Positions 42,901 through 50,118 of a DNA stretch of 64,000 bases are shown here, piece by piece. Below the pieces are notes generated by a model. That model searched no databases, was not told where the DNA came from, and worked only from the letters and a program-made list of their open reading frames with translations. The stretch comes from SFHK01 sp045538305 (GTDB lineage Bacteria; Bacillota; Clostridia; Christensenellales; Aristaeellaceae), in assembly GCA_045538305.1 (NCBI GenBank), contig JAZSRC010000016.1:94214-158213 (forward strand), in the 5' to 3' direction. The position numbers and the translations under genes are program-made. How positions within the stretch are numbered: position 1 is the first letter of the stretch; every line of letters begins with the position of its first letter.

Positions 42901-44310
42901 CGTAATCTCCGTTACTTTTTCAGGTATAGCCATCTCGGGATCGATCAATTGCGAAAACTCGGCAACCTCTTTCCCGTTTTCAATGCGCACGGCGCCGATT
43001 TCCGTAATCTTATCCGCAGCAGTATTCAGGCCCGTGGTTTCCACATCCAGCACGACAAACCGGCAGCTCTTCATCAATCTGGCGTCTGCATTTTTTACGA
43101 TTTCGGGGCAGTCTTCAATCAGATACCCTTCGCAGCCGGGAATCAGCTTGATGCCTGCCTTCTTCGCAGCGCCGAACGCCTCAGGATATGCCTGAACGAC
43201 GCCGTGATCGGTAATGGCGATCGCAGGATGACCCCATGCGGCCGCCTGCTTGATCAGATCCGTAGGCGACGCACATGCGTCCATGGCGCTCATCTGCGTA
43301 TGCAGATGAAGCTCCACGCGCTTTTCCTTCGCCCTGTCCAGCCGGACAGGCTTAGAAGCAGGCACGATATCGTCGGCAAACAGCATATACATTTTGCGGT
43401 AATCGTCGTACTTATACTCGCCGCGAACCTTCAGCCAAAGGCCTTCCTTCACAAACTCCTTTGCGCCCTCGATCTGCTTTTCCAGCGATACGCCGAATTT
43501 GCCGCGCTTCGGCTGCAGAAACGCTTTACACTCCACGCTTCCCTCGTAATCGGTCAGCGTAAAAGTCAATATTTTGCGCTCGCTGTTTTTGGTATCGCGC
43601 ATTTCCATCTTTACGACTTCGCCCATCAGTGCCACTCTACCGGCGTCCTCGGTAAGCTCGTTCATGGAAATAATCGGATCGGAAAAGACCTGCCCGCGAA
43701 CCGCATCGCGCGGCCCCTCATTTTTCACGTCCTCCGGTGCAGATGTGCGGTTCTCCATTGCCTCCTGCGCAAGGCGGATATCCTCCTCACGCCGTTTTTC
43801 GGCAATGCGCTTCATCCGTTCCTCCTCGCCGCCTGAAACGCGGAAAGCGGTTTTCACTTCAATGTCAAACAGCGCAAGCATTTCGCGCTCAATCATTTTG
43901 TCTACGCCGCGAAGCCTGAGAAATTCCGCGCCTTCACGCGCGTCTACATATACGTTCAGCACTCCGCTGTCCAGCGTCCACTCATTGTCGTTCCACTTTA
44001 GATAGGGCATGGATCCGGGGCTTTCCTGCATTACGCGTTCCAGCACCTCGTCCTTATACTTGCATATATCCTCCAAAACGTCGTCTCGCAGCGCGGGATA
44101 CCGGATGCTGACGGTCATCGAAACATCCGGAAATCCCTTTTTCATCGCCTTTTCAATCGCCCTTTTTTCGCGCGGGCTGAGCAATCGCCCGGCCTGAAAA
44201 AAAGCGCGCATGCCGCCCGTAGAGCGCGACAAAGTAACCCGTTCCAGCGTCAGCATACGGGTAAGCGATGTGTCTATTCCATTCAACAGCTGCATCCAGA
44301 TTTCGCTCAT
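39964..44310 (-). CDS. polC: DNA polymerase III alpha subunit, PolC type
   Basis: A 1448-residue replicative polymerase of Gram-positive type. Order of parts: N-terminal domain, OB fold (around 210-310), first half of the PHP domain (VELHLHTQMSAMDACASPTD near 330), inserted DEDDh proofreading exonuclease (VLDVETTGLN, ASFDMAFFKRAF, HRAVHDARATGE, about 420-590), second PHP half, then the polymerase core with PDIDLNFSG (near 960) and helix-hairpin-helix region near 1390. A zinc-finger CPKCKHHEF with CGLDLPPKNCPEC is present. Length is normal. AAGGAG supports the ATG. It sits 9 bases after ispG at the end of the frr-uppS-dxr-rseP block. Confidence 0.97.
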   Translation of the reverse strand: MSEIWMQLLNGIDTSLTRMLTLERVTLSRSTGGMRAFFQAGRLLSPREKRAIEKAMKKGFPDVSMTVSIRYPALRDDVLEDICKYKDEVLERVMQESPGSMPYLKWNDNEWTLDSGVLNVYVDAREGAEFLRLRGVDKMIEREMLALFDIEVKTAFRVSGGEEERMKRIAEKRREEDIRLAQEAMENRTSAPEDVKNEGPRDAVRGQVFSDPIISMNELTEDAGRVALMGEVVKMEMRDTKNSERKILTFTLTDYEGSVECKAFLQPKRGKFGVSLEKQIEGAKEFVKEGLWLKVRGEYKYDDYRKMYMLFADDIVPASKPVRLDRAKEKRVELHLHTQMSAMDACASPTDLIKQAAAWGHPAIAITDHGVVQAYPEAFGAAKKAGIKLIPGCEGYLIEDCPEIVKNADARLMKSCRFVVLDVETTGLNTAADKITEIGAVRIENGKEVAEFSQLIDPEMAIPEKVTEITGITSAMLRGKPTIGQVIGEFADFIEGCVLVAHNASFDMAFFKRAFQEAKLPFDYPVLDTLAVSRNYYKSMKSHKLGQLCKALGVSLVNAHRAVHDARATGEVLVKTLASMQADKPFAHLEDLNSYFTTDAGGDSRHIILLATSREGMTNLNRMISDAHLKYFHRTPRMPRGLIARNRKDVLVGSACEAGELYQAILAGKSEQEIERIADFYDYLEIQPLGNNEFMLREGIVRDEEALKDINRRIVALGKKLNKPVVATGDVHFKDPKDSIYRAILMATKGFEDADHQPPLYFRTTDEMLKEFEYLGKEEAYNVVVRAPNEIADKVEHIKDLFMKAPDGGETFQPLWEDAEQNLRNMCECKAREIFGDPLPELVRARLDKELGSICGYGFSTLYMIAVKLVAKSLSDGYIVGSRGSVGSSFVAKLAGITEVDALPPYYACPKCKHHEFDVPKQYTCGLDLPPKNCPECGELMIKDGFNIPFEVFLGFKGDKVPDIDLNFSGVYQPRAHQYVKDLFGEENVFRAGTMGTVADKTAFGYVLKYEEERGLNFSQAEKERLAKGITGVKRTTGQHPAGMVVLPKGYEIYQFTAIQHPADDVKSDTITTHYDFTSMHDVLVKLDILGHDDPTMLRNLQDLTGIKPQDVPLNDPDVFSKIISLFSGTSALGLTEQELGVPTGTLGIPEFGTRFVRGMLVDTRPSSMEELVRISGLSHGTAVWLGNIQEILRAGLTDLKHAICTRDDIMNQLMDYGVEPKMAFTIMEFVRKGKGAIAKGGDLKPDMLEAMEKAGTPDWFIGACRKIEYMFPKAHAVAYVTMALRIAYFKVFYPGAYYSCFLWRNEEDFNGATMICSVAQLRARMEEIEGMEKTEREKNDGEYSLIESLVEMNLRGITLLPVDLYLSDPERFLLEDDTHIRPPLSSLPGLGKNAAINLAQVRGEGRFTSREDMVRRKVGKSVVDILAAAGCLNDLPQTSQVSLFEFI

Positions 44311-44319
44311 TCAAGCTCC

Positions 44320-45363
44320 TTATCGGTATCTTTTCTGTATTTCGTCAATCAGCGCCTTTGCAAGGTCGCCCTTTATGCTTCTTGTGCTTTCACCCTTGAT
44401 AAACAGCGCCCCGCCATCCCTTCCGCCGGCAATGCCGATATCGGCTTCCCTGGCTTCGCCGGGACCGTTCACAATGCATCCCATCACGGCAACGGTCACC
44501 GCGTCTCTGATATGGGCGGTTTCTTTTTTCACCCGGTCGGCAATCTCGCCAACGGGAATGCATGTACGCCCGCAGGTCGGACAGGAAACGATATTGACGC
44601 CCTCTTTACGAATGCCCGCCGCCTTCAAAATATCCTTTGCCGCATACACTTCATATACGGGATCGCCCGTAAGCGACACACGAATCGTATCGCCGATGCC
44701 GTCCAAAAGCAAACTTCCGATGCCGATGGCGCTTTTCACATTGCCCATACCGGGCGTACCGGCTTCGGTAACGCCGATATGCAGGGGATATGCGCACATT
44801 TTTCGAAGCAGCCTGTTGGCTTCCACCGTTTCCTTAACGCCCGAGGATTTTATGGATATGGCGATATCGCTGTAGCCGTATTTTTCAAGCAGCCGCGCAT
44901 GGTTCAGCGCGCTTTCCGCCATGCCCTCGGGGGTAGGCCCGCCGTATTTTCTGAGAATTTCTTTTTCCACCGAACCGCTGTTTACGCCAATGCGAACCGG
45001 AACCCTGTGCCGTTTCAGCGCATCCGCCAATTCTTTGACGTTCGCCTCGCCCCCAATGTTTCCGGGATTGATGCGCACCTTGGAAATTCCGTTTTCCAGC
45101 GACTTGATGGCAAGCCTGTGATCAAAATGAATATCCGCAACCAGCGGCACGGGACTTTTGTCCACCAGCTGCTTTACCGCCTCGGCGCACTTATCGTCAT
45201 ACACGCTCACGCGCACAATCTCACAGCCCGCTTCATAAAGCGCTCTGATCTGTAAAAGCGTGCCTTCCACATCGCGCGTATCGGTATTGGTCATGCTCTG
45301 TATAGAAACCGGCGCGCCGCCGCCCATCGGTACATTGCCAACCATGATTCTGTTGGTATGCAT
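44320..45363 (-). CDS. ispG: 4-hydroxy-3-methylbut-2-en-1-yl diphosphate synthase (flavodoxin)
   Basis: A 347-residue [4Fe-4S] enzyme of the MEP isoprenoid pathway that opens the ring of the cyclic diphosphate MEcPP. The barrel part begins with APVSIQSMTNTDTRDV; the cluster cysteines are in VSCPTCGRTC and in MGCIVNGPGEA near the C-terminus. Two-domain bacterial form. Its ribosome binding site GGGAGGG lies inside the last codons of the PHP gene. It forms part of the same transcript as dxr, so two MEP-pathway steps are made together. Confidence 0.95.
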   Translation of the reverse strand: MHTNRIMVGNVPMGGGAPVSIQSMTNTDTRDVEGTLLQIRALYEAGCEIVRVSVYDDKCAEAVKQLVDKSPVPLVADIHFDHRLAIKSLENGISKVRINPGNIGGEANVKELADALKRHRVPVRIGVNSGSVEKEILRKYGGPTPEGMAESALNHARLLEKYGYSDIAISIKSSGVKETVEANRLLRKMCAYPLHIGVTEAGTPGMGNVKSAIGIGSLLLDGIGDTIRVSLTGDPVYEVYAAKDILKAAGIRKEGVNIVSCPTCGRTCIPVGEIADRVKKETAHIRDAVTVAVMGCIVNGPGEAREADIGIAGGRDGGALFIKGESTRSIKGDLAKALIDEIQKRYR

Positions 45364-45364
45364 A

Positions 45365-46150
45365 TTATTCCCTCCCGCCTGCCGGACTTATCAGCCGAGG
45401 CATATCGCGAAACTTCAATCCGAATTCCTGTACCATACCCATGGCGACATCGTAGGATGCAAAATCAACGGCGTCTTCGGCGGCATGCGCGTCTACGCCG
45501 AAAACAACCTCGTTTCCTACCTCTCCCGCAATTTCCCAGAATTCGCGGCGAGGATAGGCGCGGCCAGTTCGAATGCCCAAGAGATTGATTTCCAGCGGTA
45601 CATTCTTTATAAGCGCGGTTTCACAAATTCCTCGGACGTTCTTTTTGTATACATCGATGTCGCCGGTAAACCGAAACACATCCGGATGCGCCACATAGGA
45701 AAACACGCCCGTCTCAATCGCCGCTTGGGTTTGCCTTACAAACGCTTCCAGCAGCTTTATGTCGTCCGTTCCTGCAGTTGCGCCGGTCTGGCCCATCTCA
45801 TTGTTCAGAAAATGCTGGCCAAGAATCAGATACTCAATGGGATATGGCTCAATCAGGCGGAGAAACGCATCAAAAAACCTCGGATAGTATTCCGCCTCGA
45901 GGCCGATGTGAATCTCGATATCGTTTTTGTATTCATCCCTGAGGGCGGAAATGGTTTTCACATAGCCGTCCAGCATATCCGGCTTCATGCGAAAACCGGA
46001 ATAATAATCTCCTTCAAACACATAGGGCGAATGATCGGAAAAACCGTACACGCGCATACCGCCCCGGATCGCGTTTTCAATATACTCCCTCTCCGTTCCC
46101 GTTGCATGGTTGCACCGGAATGTATGCGCATGAAGATTGTGGGTAAGCAA
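45365..46150 (-). CDS. PHP-family phosphatase, histidinol-phosphatase (HisK)-like
   Basis: About 261 residues of the PHP metallo-phosphoesterase fold. Motifs: NLHAHTFRCNHATG at the N-terminus, GFSDHSPY, the glutamate in GLEAEYYP, a histidine in LILGQHFL, VAHPDVFR, and FGVDAHAAED at the end. The best guess is dephosphorylation of histidinol phosphate, but other PHP phosphatases look alike and no his genes are near. A TTG at 46171 is possible; I choose the TTG at 46150, which has GAGGG eight bases upstream and puts NLHAHT at the usual place. It is inserted between rseP and ispG in an otherwise classic gene order. Confidence 0.82.
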   Translation of the reverse strand: MLTHNLHAHTFRCNHATGTEREYIENAIRGGMRVYGFSDHSPYVFEGDYYSGFRMKPDMLDGYVKTISALRDEYKNDIEIHIGLEAEYYPRFFDAFLRLIEPYPIEYLILGQHFLNNEMGQTGATAGTDDIKLLEAFVRQTQAAIETGVFSYVAHPDVFRFTGDIDVYKKNVRGICETALIKNVPLEINLLGIRTGRAYPRREFWEIAGEVGNEVVFGVDAHAAEDAVDFASYDVAMGMVQEFGLKFRDMPRLISPAGGRE

Positions 46151-46174
46151 GGCCTGTTCCCTCTTTCGCAATTC

Positions 46175-47278
46175 TTATTTTACAAGCTTGGTAATATCGG
46201 AAACCGTAATGATAATCATCAGGATAATCAGAAGAACAAAGCCGATAAAATGAACGATTGCTTCCTTATCGCGCGGAATCGGCTTTCTGAAAATAGCTTC
46301 GTAAATAAGGAACACCAATCGCCCGCCATCCAGCGCCGGAAGCGGCAGAAGATTCATAATACCGAGGTTCAGAGAAATGATAAAGAACCAGTAAACAACC
46401 ATGTATAGCACGTCGGAAAAACGCGCGGCAAAGCCCTCTTTCAGCTCCGAAGACATTGTGGAAACGATGCCGACAACGCCGGATACCGCGCCATCCTGTA
46501 CGCCGTTTCCGGCAAAAATACCGCCGATCATATCTTTTAGGAATGCTACCGTATCCACCACGGTTCTGCCCATCAGAACGAGCGCCTCCGGAACGGCAGT
46601 AATCACATTACAGTCATAGGGCTGTGACATGCTGTAATAGGCTACGCCCACCATCATTTTCTGGTTTTCCTGATCATACACAGGCGCAACGGCAATGTCC
46701 AGCGACTGTTCATCCCTGAGTACGGTAAACAAAATGCTGTCGCCCGGCTTGGCGGACGAAATCATATCCTGCATACGCTTGACGCCGACAGCATCATCGG
46801 AAATCGCCTCGCCGTTCAAGTGCGTTACCAGATCGTTCACCATAAGACCGGCTTCATATGCAGGCATGGTTTCATCGATATAGCCCAGTCGCGCCGAAAC
46901 CACGGATTCGTAGGGATTGATAATCATACCGCCAGCAATCAATATCACGGCAGCAACAAACGCCAGCACAAAATTAAGAAACGGCCCGGCAAAAACGGTC
47001 AAAAGCCGTTTAAAAACCGGCTGATTGTTCATCGCGCGGGGATCTTCGCTGTTTTCATCTTCGCCGACAAAGCTACAGAAACCGCCGAGCGGAATCGCTC
47101 TTAACGAATACTGCGTACCGTTTTTCTTCCAGCCCAAAATTTTCGGACCCATGCCTACAGAAAACTCCGTTACGCCGATACCGCTTTTCTTACCAACGAT
47201 AAAGTGCCCGAATTCATGTACCATGATGATGACGCCAAGAATCAAAAGCGCCAATATAATCGAAAAAAACGAAGCCAT
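46175..47278 (-). CDS. rseP: Site-2 intramembrane metalloprotease RseP/RasP
   Basis: A 367-residue membrane zinc protease that cuts membrane-anchored regulators after a first cleavage outside the membrane. HEFGH is at residues 21-25 in the first helix; a PDZ domain lies at about 135-220 (DETMPAYEAGLMVNDLV, with the GLMVND loop); and the second active-site motif NLLPLPALDGGR is near 320. Four membrane segments. The ATG at 47278 has GGAGG four bases before it; a much longer in-frame extension runs into dxr and is not used. It follows dxr by 16 bases. Confidence 0.94.
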   Translation of the reverse strand: MASFFSIILALLILGVIIMVHEFGHFIVGKKSGIGVTEFSVGMGPKILGWKKNGTQYSLRAIPLGGFCSFVGEDENSEDPRAMNNQPVFKRLLTVFAGPFLNFVLAFVAAVILIAGGMIINPYESVVSARLGYIDETMPAYEAGLMVNDLVTHLNGEAISDDAVGVKRMQDMISSAKPGDSILFTVLRDEQSLDIAVAPVYDQENQKMMVGVAYYSMSQPYDCNVITAVPEALVLMGRTVVDTVAFLKDMIGGIFAGNGVQDGAVSGVVGIVSTMSSELKEGFAARFSDVLYMVVYWFFIISLNLGIMNLLPLPALDGGRLVFLIYEAIFRKPIPRDKEAIVHFIGFVLLIILMIIITVSDITKLVK

Positions 47279-47294
47279 AGTTCCTCCAAATCCA

Positions 47295-48437
47295 TTAAAT
47301 GCCGAATAAACACTTTCTGGAAAGCATACGAGCTTCCAGATCCTTTTCAAAAACCTGTTCAAACGATTCAATCTTCACGGTTTTCGCTTCGTCCAGCGCG
47401 AAGCGAACCGCACGTGCGATTGCGCCGAATTTCACGTCGCCGCGCAAAAATGCGCCTACCGCCTCTTCATTTGCGCCGTTGAGCGTAACAGGCGCGCTTC
47501 CGCCTTCCTTAAGCGCTTCATACGCATAGTCCAGACAGGGAAAACGATCTCGGTCAGGCTCGGCAAACGTAAGCGTTCCGATTTTGGCAAAATCCAACCG
47601 CTGCGCGCCATAGGAAACGCGCTCGGGATATCCCATGGCATAGCCGATCGGCCCGCGCATATCCGGTGCGCCCAGCTGCGCAAGGCACGCGCCGTCTTGA
47701 AACTCTATCATAGAATGAATAATGGACTGCGGATGAATGGTCACATCGATTCTGTTATAGGGCATCTGAAACAGGTGATGCGCTTCAATAACCTCAAGCC
47801 CCTTGTTCATAAGCGACGCGCAATCCACGGTGATCTTACCGCCCATTTTCCATGTGGGATGCTTAAGCACATCCGCTACCGTGGCATTCTCGATCTCTTC
47901 TCTTGAGAATGTGCGAAGAGCGCCGCCGGAGCAGGTCAGTATCAGGCGGCTCGGTTCATTTCCCATCGCCGCCCGCAGGCACTGAAAAATCGCACTGTGC
48001 TCACTGTCAACGGGCAGAATCGGTTTAGAAAGCCGTTTTGCCTTTTCCATGACCAAATCGCCGCCGGTAACAAGCGCCTCCTTATTGGCAAGAAGCACCC
48101 TTTCGCATACATCCAGCGCCTTGAGCACATTTTTTAAACCTGCAATTCCGACTACAGCGCACAACGCATCATCGGGTTTTGCATACTCAATCGCCTTTTC
48201 CGCCGCGTCATCGCCAAAGCACCATGTAATATGCTTCAAATCCTCCGGAATGCATTCCGGCTCCTTAATCAGCGCACAGACGTCGGGCTTGAATTCCCTT
48301 GCAAGCGCGAAAATTCCCTCGGCATCCGATCTGGCGGCAAGCGCCGAAGCGCGGAATTGATCCGGATGCTGCCTGATAATGTCCATCGTCTGGCTTCCGA
48401 TAGAACCTGTCGCGCCAAGTACTGCCAGTGTTCTCAT
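47295..48437 (-). CDS. dxr: 1-deoxy-D-xylulose 5-phosphate reductoisomerase
   Basis: A 380-residue NADPH enzyme making 2-C-methylerythritol 4-phosphate in the MEP pathway. N-terminal LGATGSIGSQTMDIIRQHPD, catalytic-domain motifs ANKEALVTGGDLV, PVDSEHSAIFQCL (metal-binding aspartate and glutamate), SGGALR and HPTWKMGGKITVDCASLMNKG, all present. The C-terminal helical domain follows. It overlaps uppS by four bases. In many Bacillota cdsA lies between uppS and dxr; here it is absent. Confidence 0.96.
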   Translation of the reverse strand: MRTLAVLGATGSIGSQTMDIIRQHPDQFRASALAARSDAEGIFALAREFKPDVCALIKEPECIPEDLKHITWCFGDDAAEKAIEYAKPDDALCAVVGIAGLKNVLKALDVCERVLLANKEALVTGGDLVMEKAKRLSKPILPVDSEHSAIFQCLRAAMGNEPSRLILTCSGGALRTFSREEIENATVADVLKHPTWKMGGKITVDCASLMNKGLEVIEAHHLFQMPYNRIDVTIHPQSIIHSMIEFQDGACLAQLGAPDMRGPIGYAMGYPERVSYGAQRLDFAKIGTLTFAEPDRDRFPCLDYAYEALKEGGSAPVTLNGANEEAVGAFLRGDVKFGAIARAVRFALDEAKTVKIESFEQVFEKDLEARMLSRKCLFGI

Positions 48438-49219
48438 TTATCCTTCACCTTGCCAAAGCGTCGGTCGCGCGACGCAAATTCGTGCAAATCCTTAATCAGC
48501 TGCTCGCGGTTGTAGTCCGGCCAAAAAACGGGATTAAAGATGATCTCCGCATACCATGTTTGCCACAAAAGAAAGTTTGACAGCCGTTGATCGCCGCTGG
48601 TGCGGATGAGCAAATCCACATCCGGATCGCCGGCGGTATACGTTTCGCGGCTGAAATCGTCATATGAAAGATCCTCCGGCCGCATTTCGCCCCGAAGGCA
48701 TTTTTCCGAAATGCGCCTGGCCGCCATGAGGATTTCCGCTCGTCCGCCATAGTTGAGCGCAATGTTCAGCTTCAGGCCTTTATTATCTTTCGTTCTAGCC
48801 TGCGCGTTTTCAAGCGCTGCCTTCTGTTCGACCGGGAAAGCCTCAAGGTCGCCAAGAATCTTTATGCGCACGCCTTTTTCGCACAATTCATCGATTTCCG
48901 AAAGAAAGTATCGCGTGATCAGCTTCATCAGCGCCTGCACCTCATCCTTCGGCCGGTTCCAGTTTTCGGTGGAAAAGGCATAAATGCTCATCACTTCGAT
49001 TTTCAGTTCATCGCAAGCGCGGATGATTTCACGAAGCGCTTCCGTGCCGGCGGCATGGCCCGCGCTGCGCGGAAGCGAACGCTTTTTTGCCCATCTCCCG
49101 TTGCCGTCCATAATAAAGGCAATGTGTCTTGGCCTTTTTTCCATGGGCGGCGCTTCCATAATCTGCTTTTCGCGCTTTCTGAAAATCGATAACAGGGCCG
49201 TTATGTCAGGTATTTTCAA
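48434..49219 (-). CDS. uppS: Isoprenyl transferase (undecaprenyl diphosphate synthase)
   Basis: About 261 residues; a cis-prenyltransferase that builds the C55 lipid carrier for cell-wall synthesis. Motifs: HIAFIMDGNGRWA (substrate aspartate), AFSTENWNRP, LNIALNYGGRAEI and DLLIRTSGDQRLSNFLLWQ. Upstream codons are open back into the small gene, but GGAGG nine bases before the TTG at 49219 gives the best start and yields a ~26-residue leader before the core. It overlaps the 71-residue gene by 14 bases and dxr by four. Confidence 0.93.
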   Translation of the reverse strand: MKIPDITALLSIFRKREKQIMEAPPMEKRPRHIAFIMDGNGRWAKKRSLPRSAGHAAGTEALREIIRACDELKIEVMSIYAFSTENWNRPKDEVQALMKLITRYFLSEIDELCEKGVRIKILGDLEAFPVEQKAALENAQARTKDNKGLKLNIALNYGGRAEILMAARRISEKCLRGEMRPEDLSYDDFSRETYTAGDPDVDLLIRTSGDQRLSNFLLWQTWYAEIIFNPVFWPDYNREQLIKDLHEFASRDRRFGKVKDK

Positions 49220-49421
49220 TGGTACTATCCTCCAATGTGTCCGGAAAGCGCGCGCATACGATTGAGCGTCCTCCGTCCCGAACGCGCACAACGCGCAACG
49301 AGCCGCGGGGCGTACTTCCCCGCGGCGCGCTTACTTCCGTAATTTCTATTGGTTCGACGCCCGCACTACGAAGACACGCTACTGCATCCTCTAAAGACAG
49401 GCCCAGTATACCTTCCGTCAT
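49206..49421 (-). CDS. Small conserved-looking protein between frr and uppS
   Basis: A 71-residue protein that I cannot assign firmly. It starts with ATG overlapping the frr stop by four bases (ATGA) and runs 14 bases into uppS, so it is embedded in the operon and likely translated. The first part, GLSLEDAVACLRSAGVEPIEI, resembles a PASTA-type helix (G-x-S-x-E-E-A-x-x-x-L-x-x-x-G), followed by a beta-rich RVVRVRDGGRSIVCARF. That suggests half of a PASTA-like fold with no signal peptide, so a cytosolic role. PASTA likeness is a pattern judgement only. Confidence 0.7.
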   Translation of the reverse strand: MTEGILGLSLEDAVACLRSAGVEPIEITEVSAPRGSTPRGSLRVVRVRDGGRSIVCARFPDTLEDSTIENT

Positions 49422-49975
49422 ACGGACATGATCTCTTTTTCTTTTTCCGCGCTGACCTTGTCGATGTTCTTAATGTACTCGTCAACCGACTTCTGAAGCT
49501 GGGTTTCGGCAGTCTTCTGGTCATCCTCGGTAATCTGATTGTCCTTCTTCATTTTCTTGAAGGCTTCCATGGCGTCGCGGCGAATGTTGCGCACGGCGAC
49601 CTTGCTCTCTTCCGCAGCCTTCTTTACCTGCTTGCACAGCTCCTTGCGGCGCTCTTCGTTGAGCTCGGGAATGATCAGGCGGATTACGCGGCCATCGTTG
49701 GAGGGATTGATGCCGAGATCAGACTTCTGGATTTCCTTCTCGATGGGGCTGATCATCTTGGCTTCCCAGGGCGCAATCACGAGCATGCGCGGTTCAGGAG
49801 AAGAAATATTGGCTACGCCGCTGAGCGGAGTGGGCGTTCCGTAATAATCCACAACGATTTTGTCGAGAATCTGAGGATTGGCGCGGCCTGCGCGCAGGGT
49901 GGAATAGTCCTTTTTCAGGGCAATCAGGGTTTTTTCCATCTTGGATTTTGCGTCTTCAATTTTCGCTTTATACAT
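49418..49975 (-). CDS. frr: Ribosome recycling factor
   Basis: A 185-residue factor that with EF-G splits ribosomes after termination. Typical parts: SKMEKTLIALKKDYSTLRAGRANP, DYYGTPTPLSGVANIS, RLIIPELNEERRKEL and the C-terminal helix ending KEKEIMSV. Codons upstream are open but GAGGAGG nine bases before the ATG at 49975 is clear. It has its own near-consensus promoter; pyrH, tsf and rpsB, its usual upstream neighbours, are not here (fucI is). Confidence 0.96.
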   Translation of the reverse strand: MYKAKIEDAKSKMEKTLIALKKDYSTLRAGRANPQILDKIVVDYYGTPTPLSGVANISSPEPRMLVIAPWEAKMISPIEKEIQKSDLGINPSNDGRVIRLIIPELNEERRKELCKQVKKAAEESKVAVRNIRRDAMEAFKKMKKDNQITEDDQKTAETQLQKSVDEYIKNIDKVSAEKEKEIMSV

Positions 49976-50018
49976 AACCGTGTACCTCCTCGGAACAAAT
50001 ACTTCTTTATCGTAGTAT

Positions 50019-50047
50019 ATTGTATAAAATTTCTGGCACGATGTCAA
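50019..50047 (-). promoter_or_regulatory. Promoter for the frr-uppS-dxr block
   Basis: Minus strand: TTGACA, 17 bases, TACAAT, 43 bases before frr. Confidence 0.85.
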
Positions 50048-50066
50048 GAAGTATTCTTACGTCAAC

Positions 50067-50101
50067 CAAAAACAGAGCTGCCGCGGAAAACCGCGGCAGC
50101 T
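50067..50101 (-). terminator. Terminator after fucI
   Basis: Minus strand: AGCTGCCGCGG pairs with CCGCGGCAGCT around TTTT, followed by CTGTTTTTGG. Confidence 0.88.
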
Positions 50102-50118
50102 GCAAACAAAAGTTGTGA

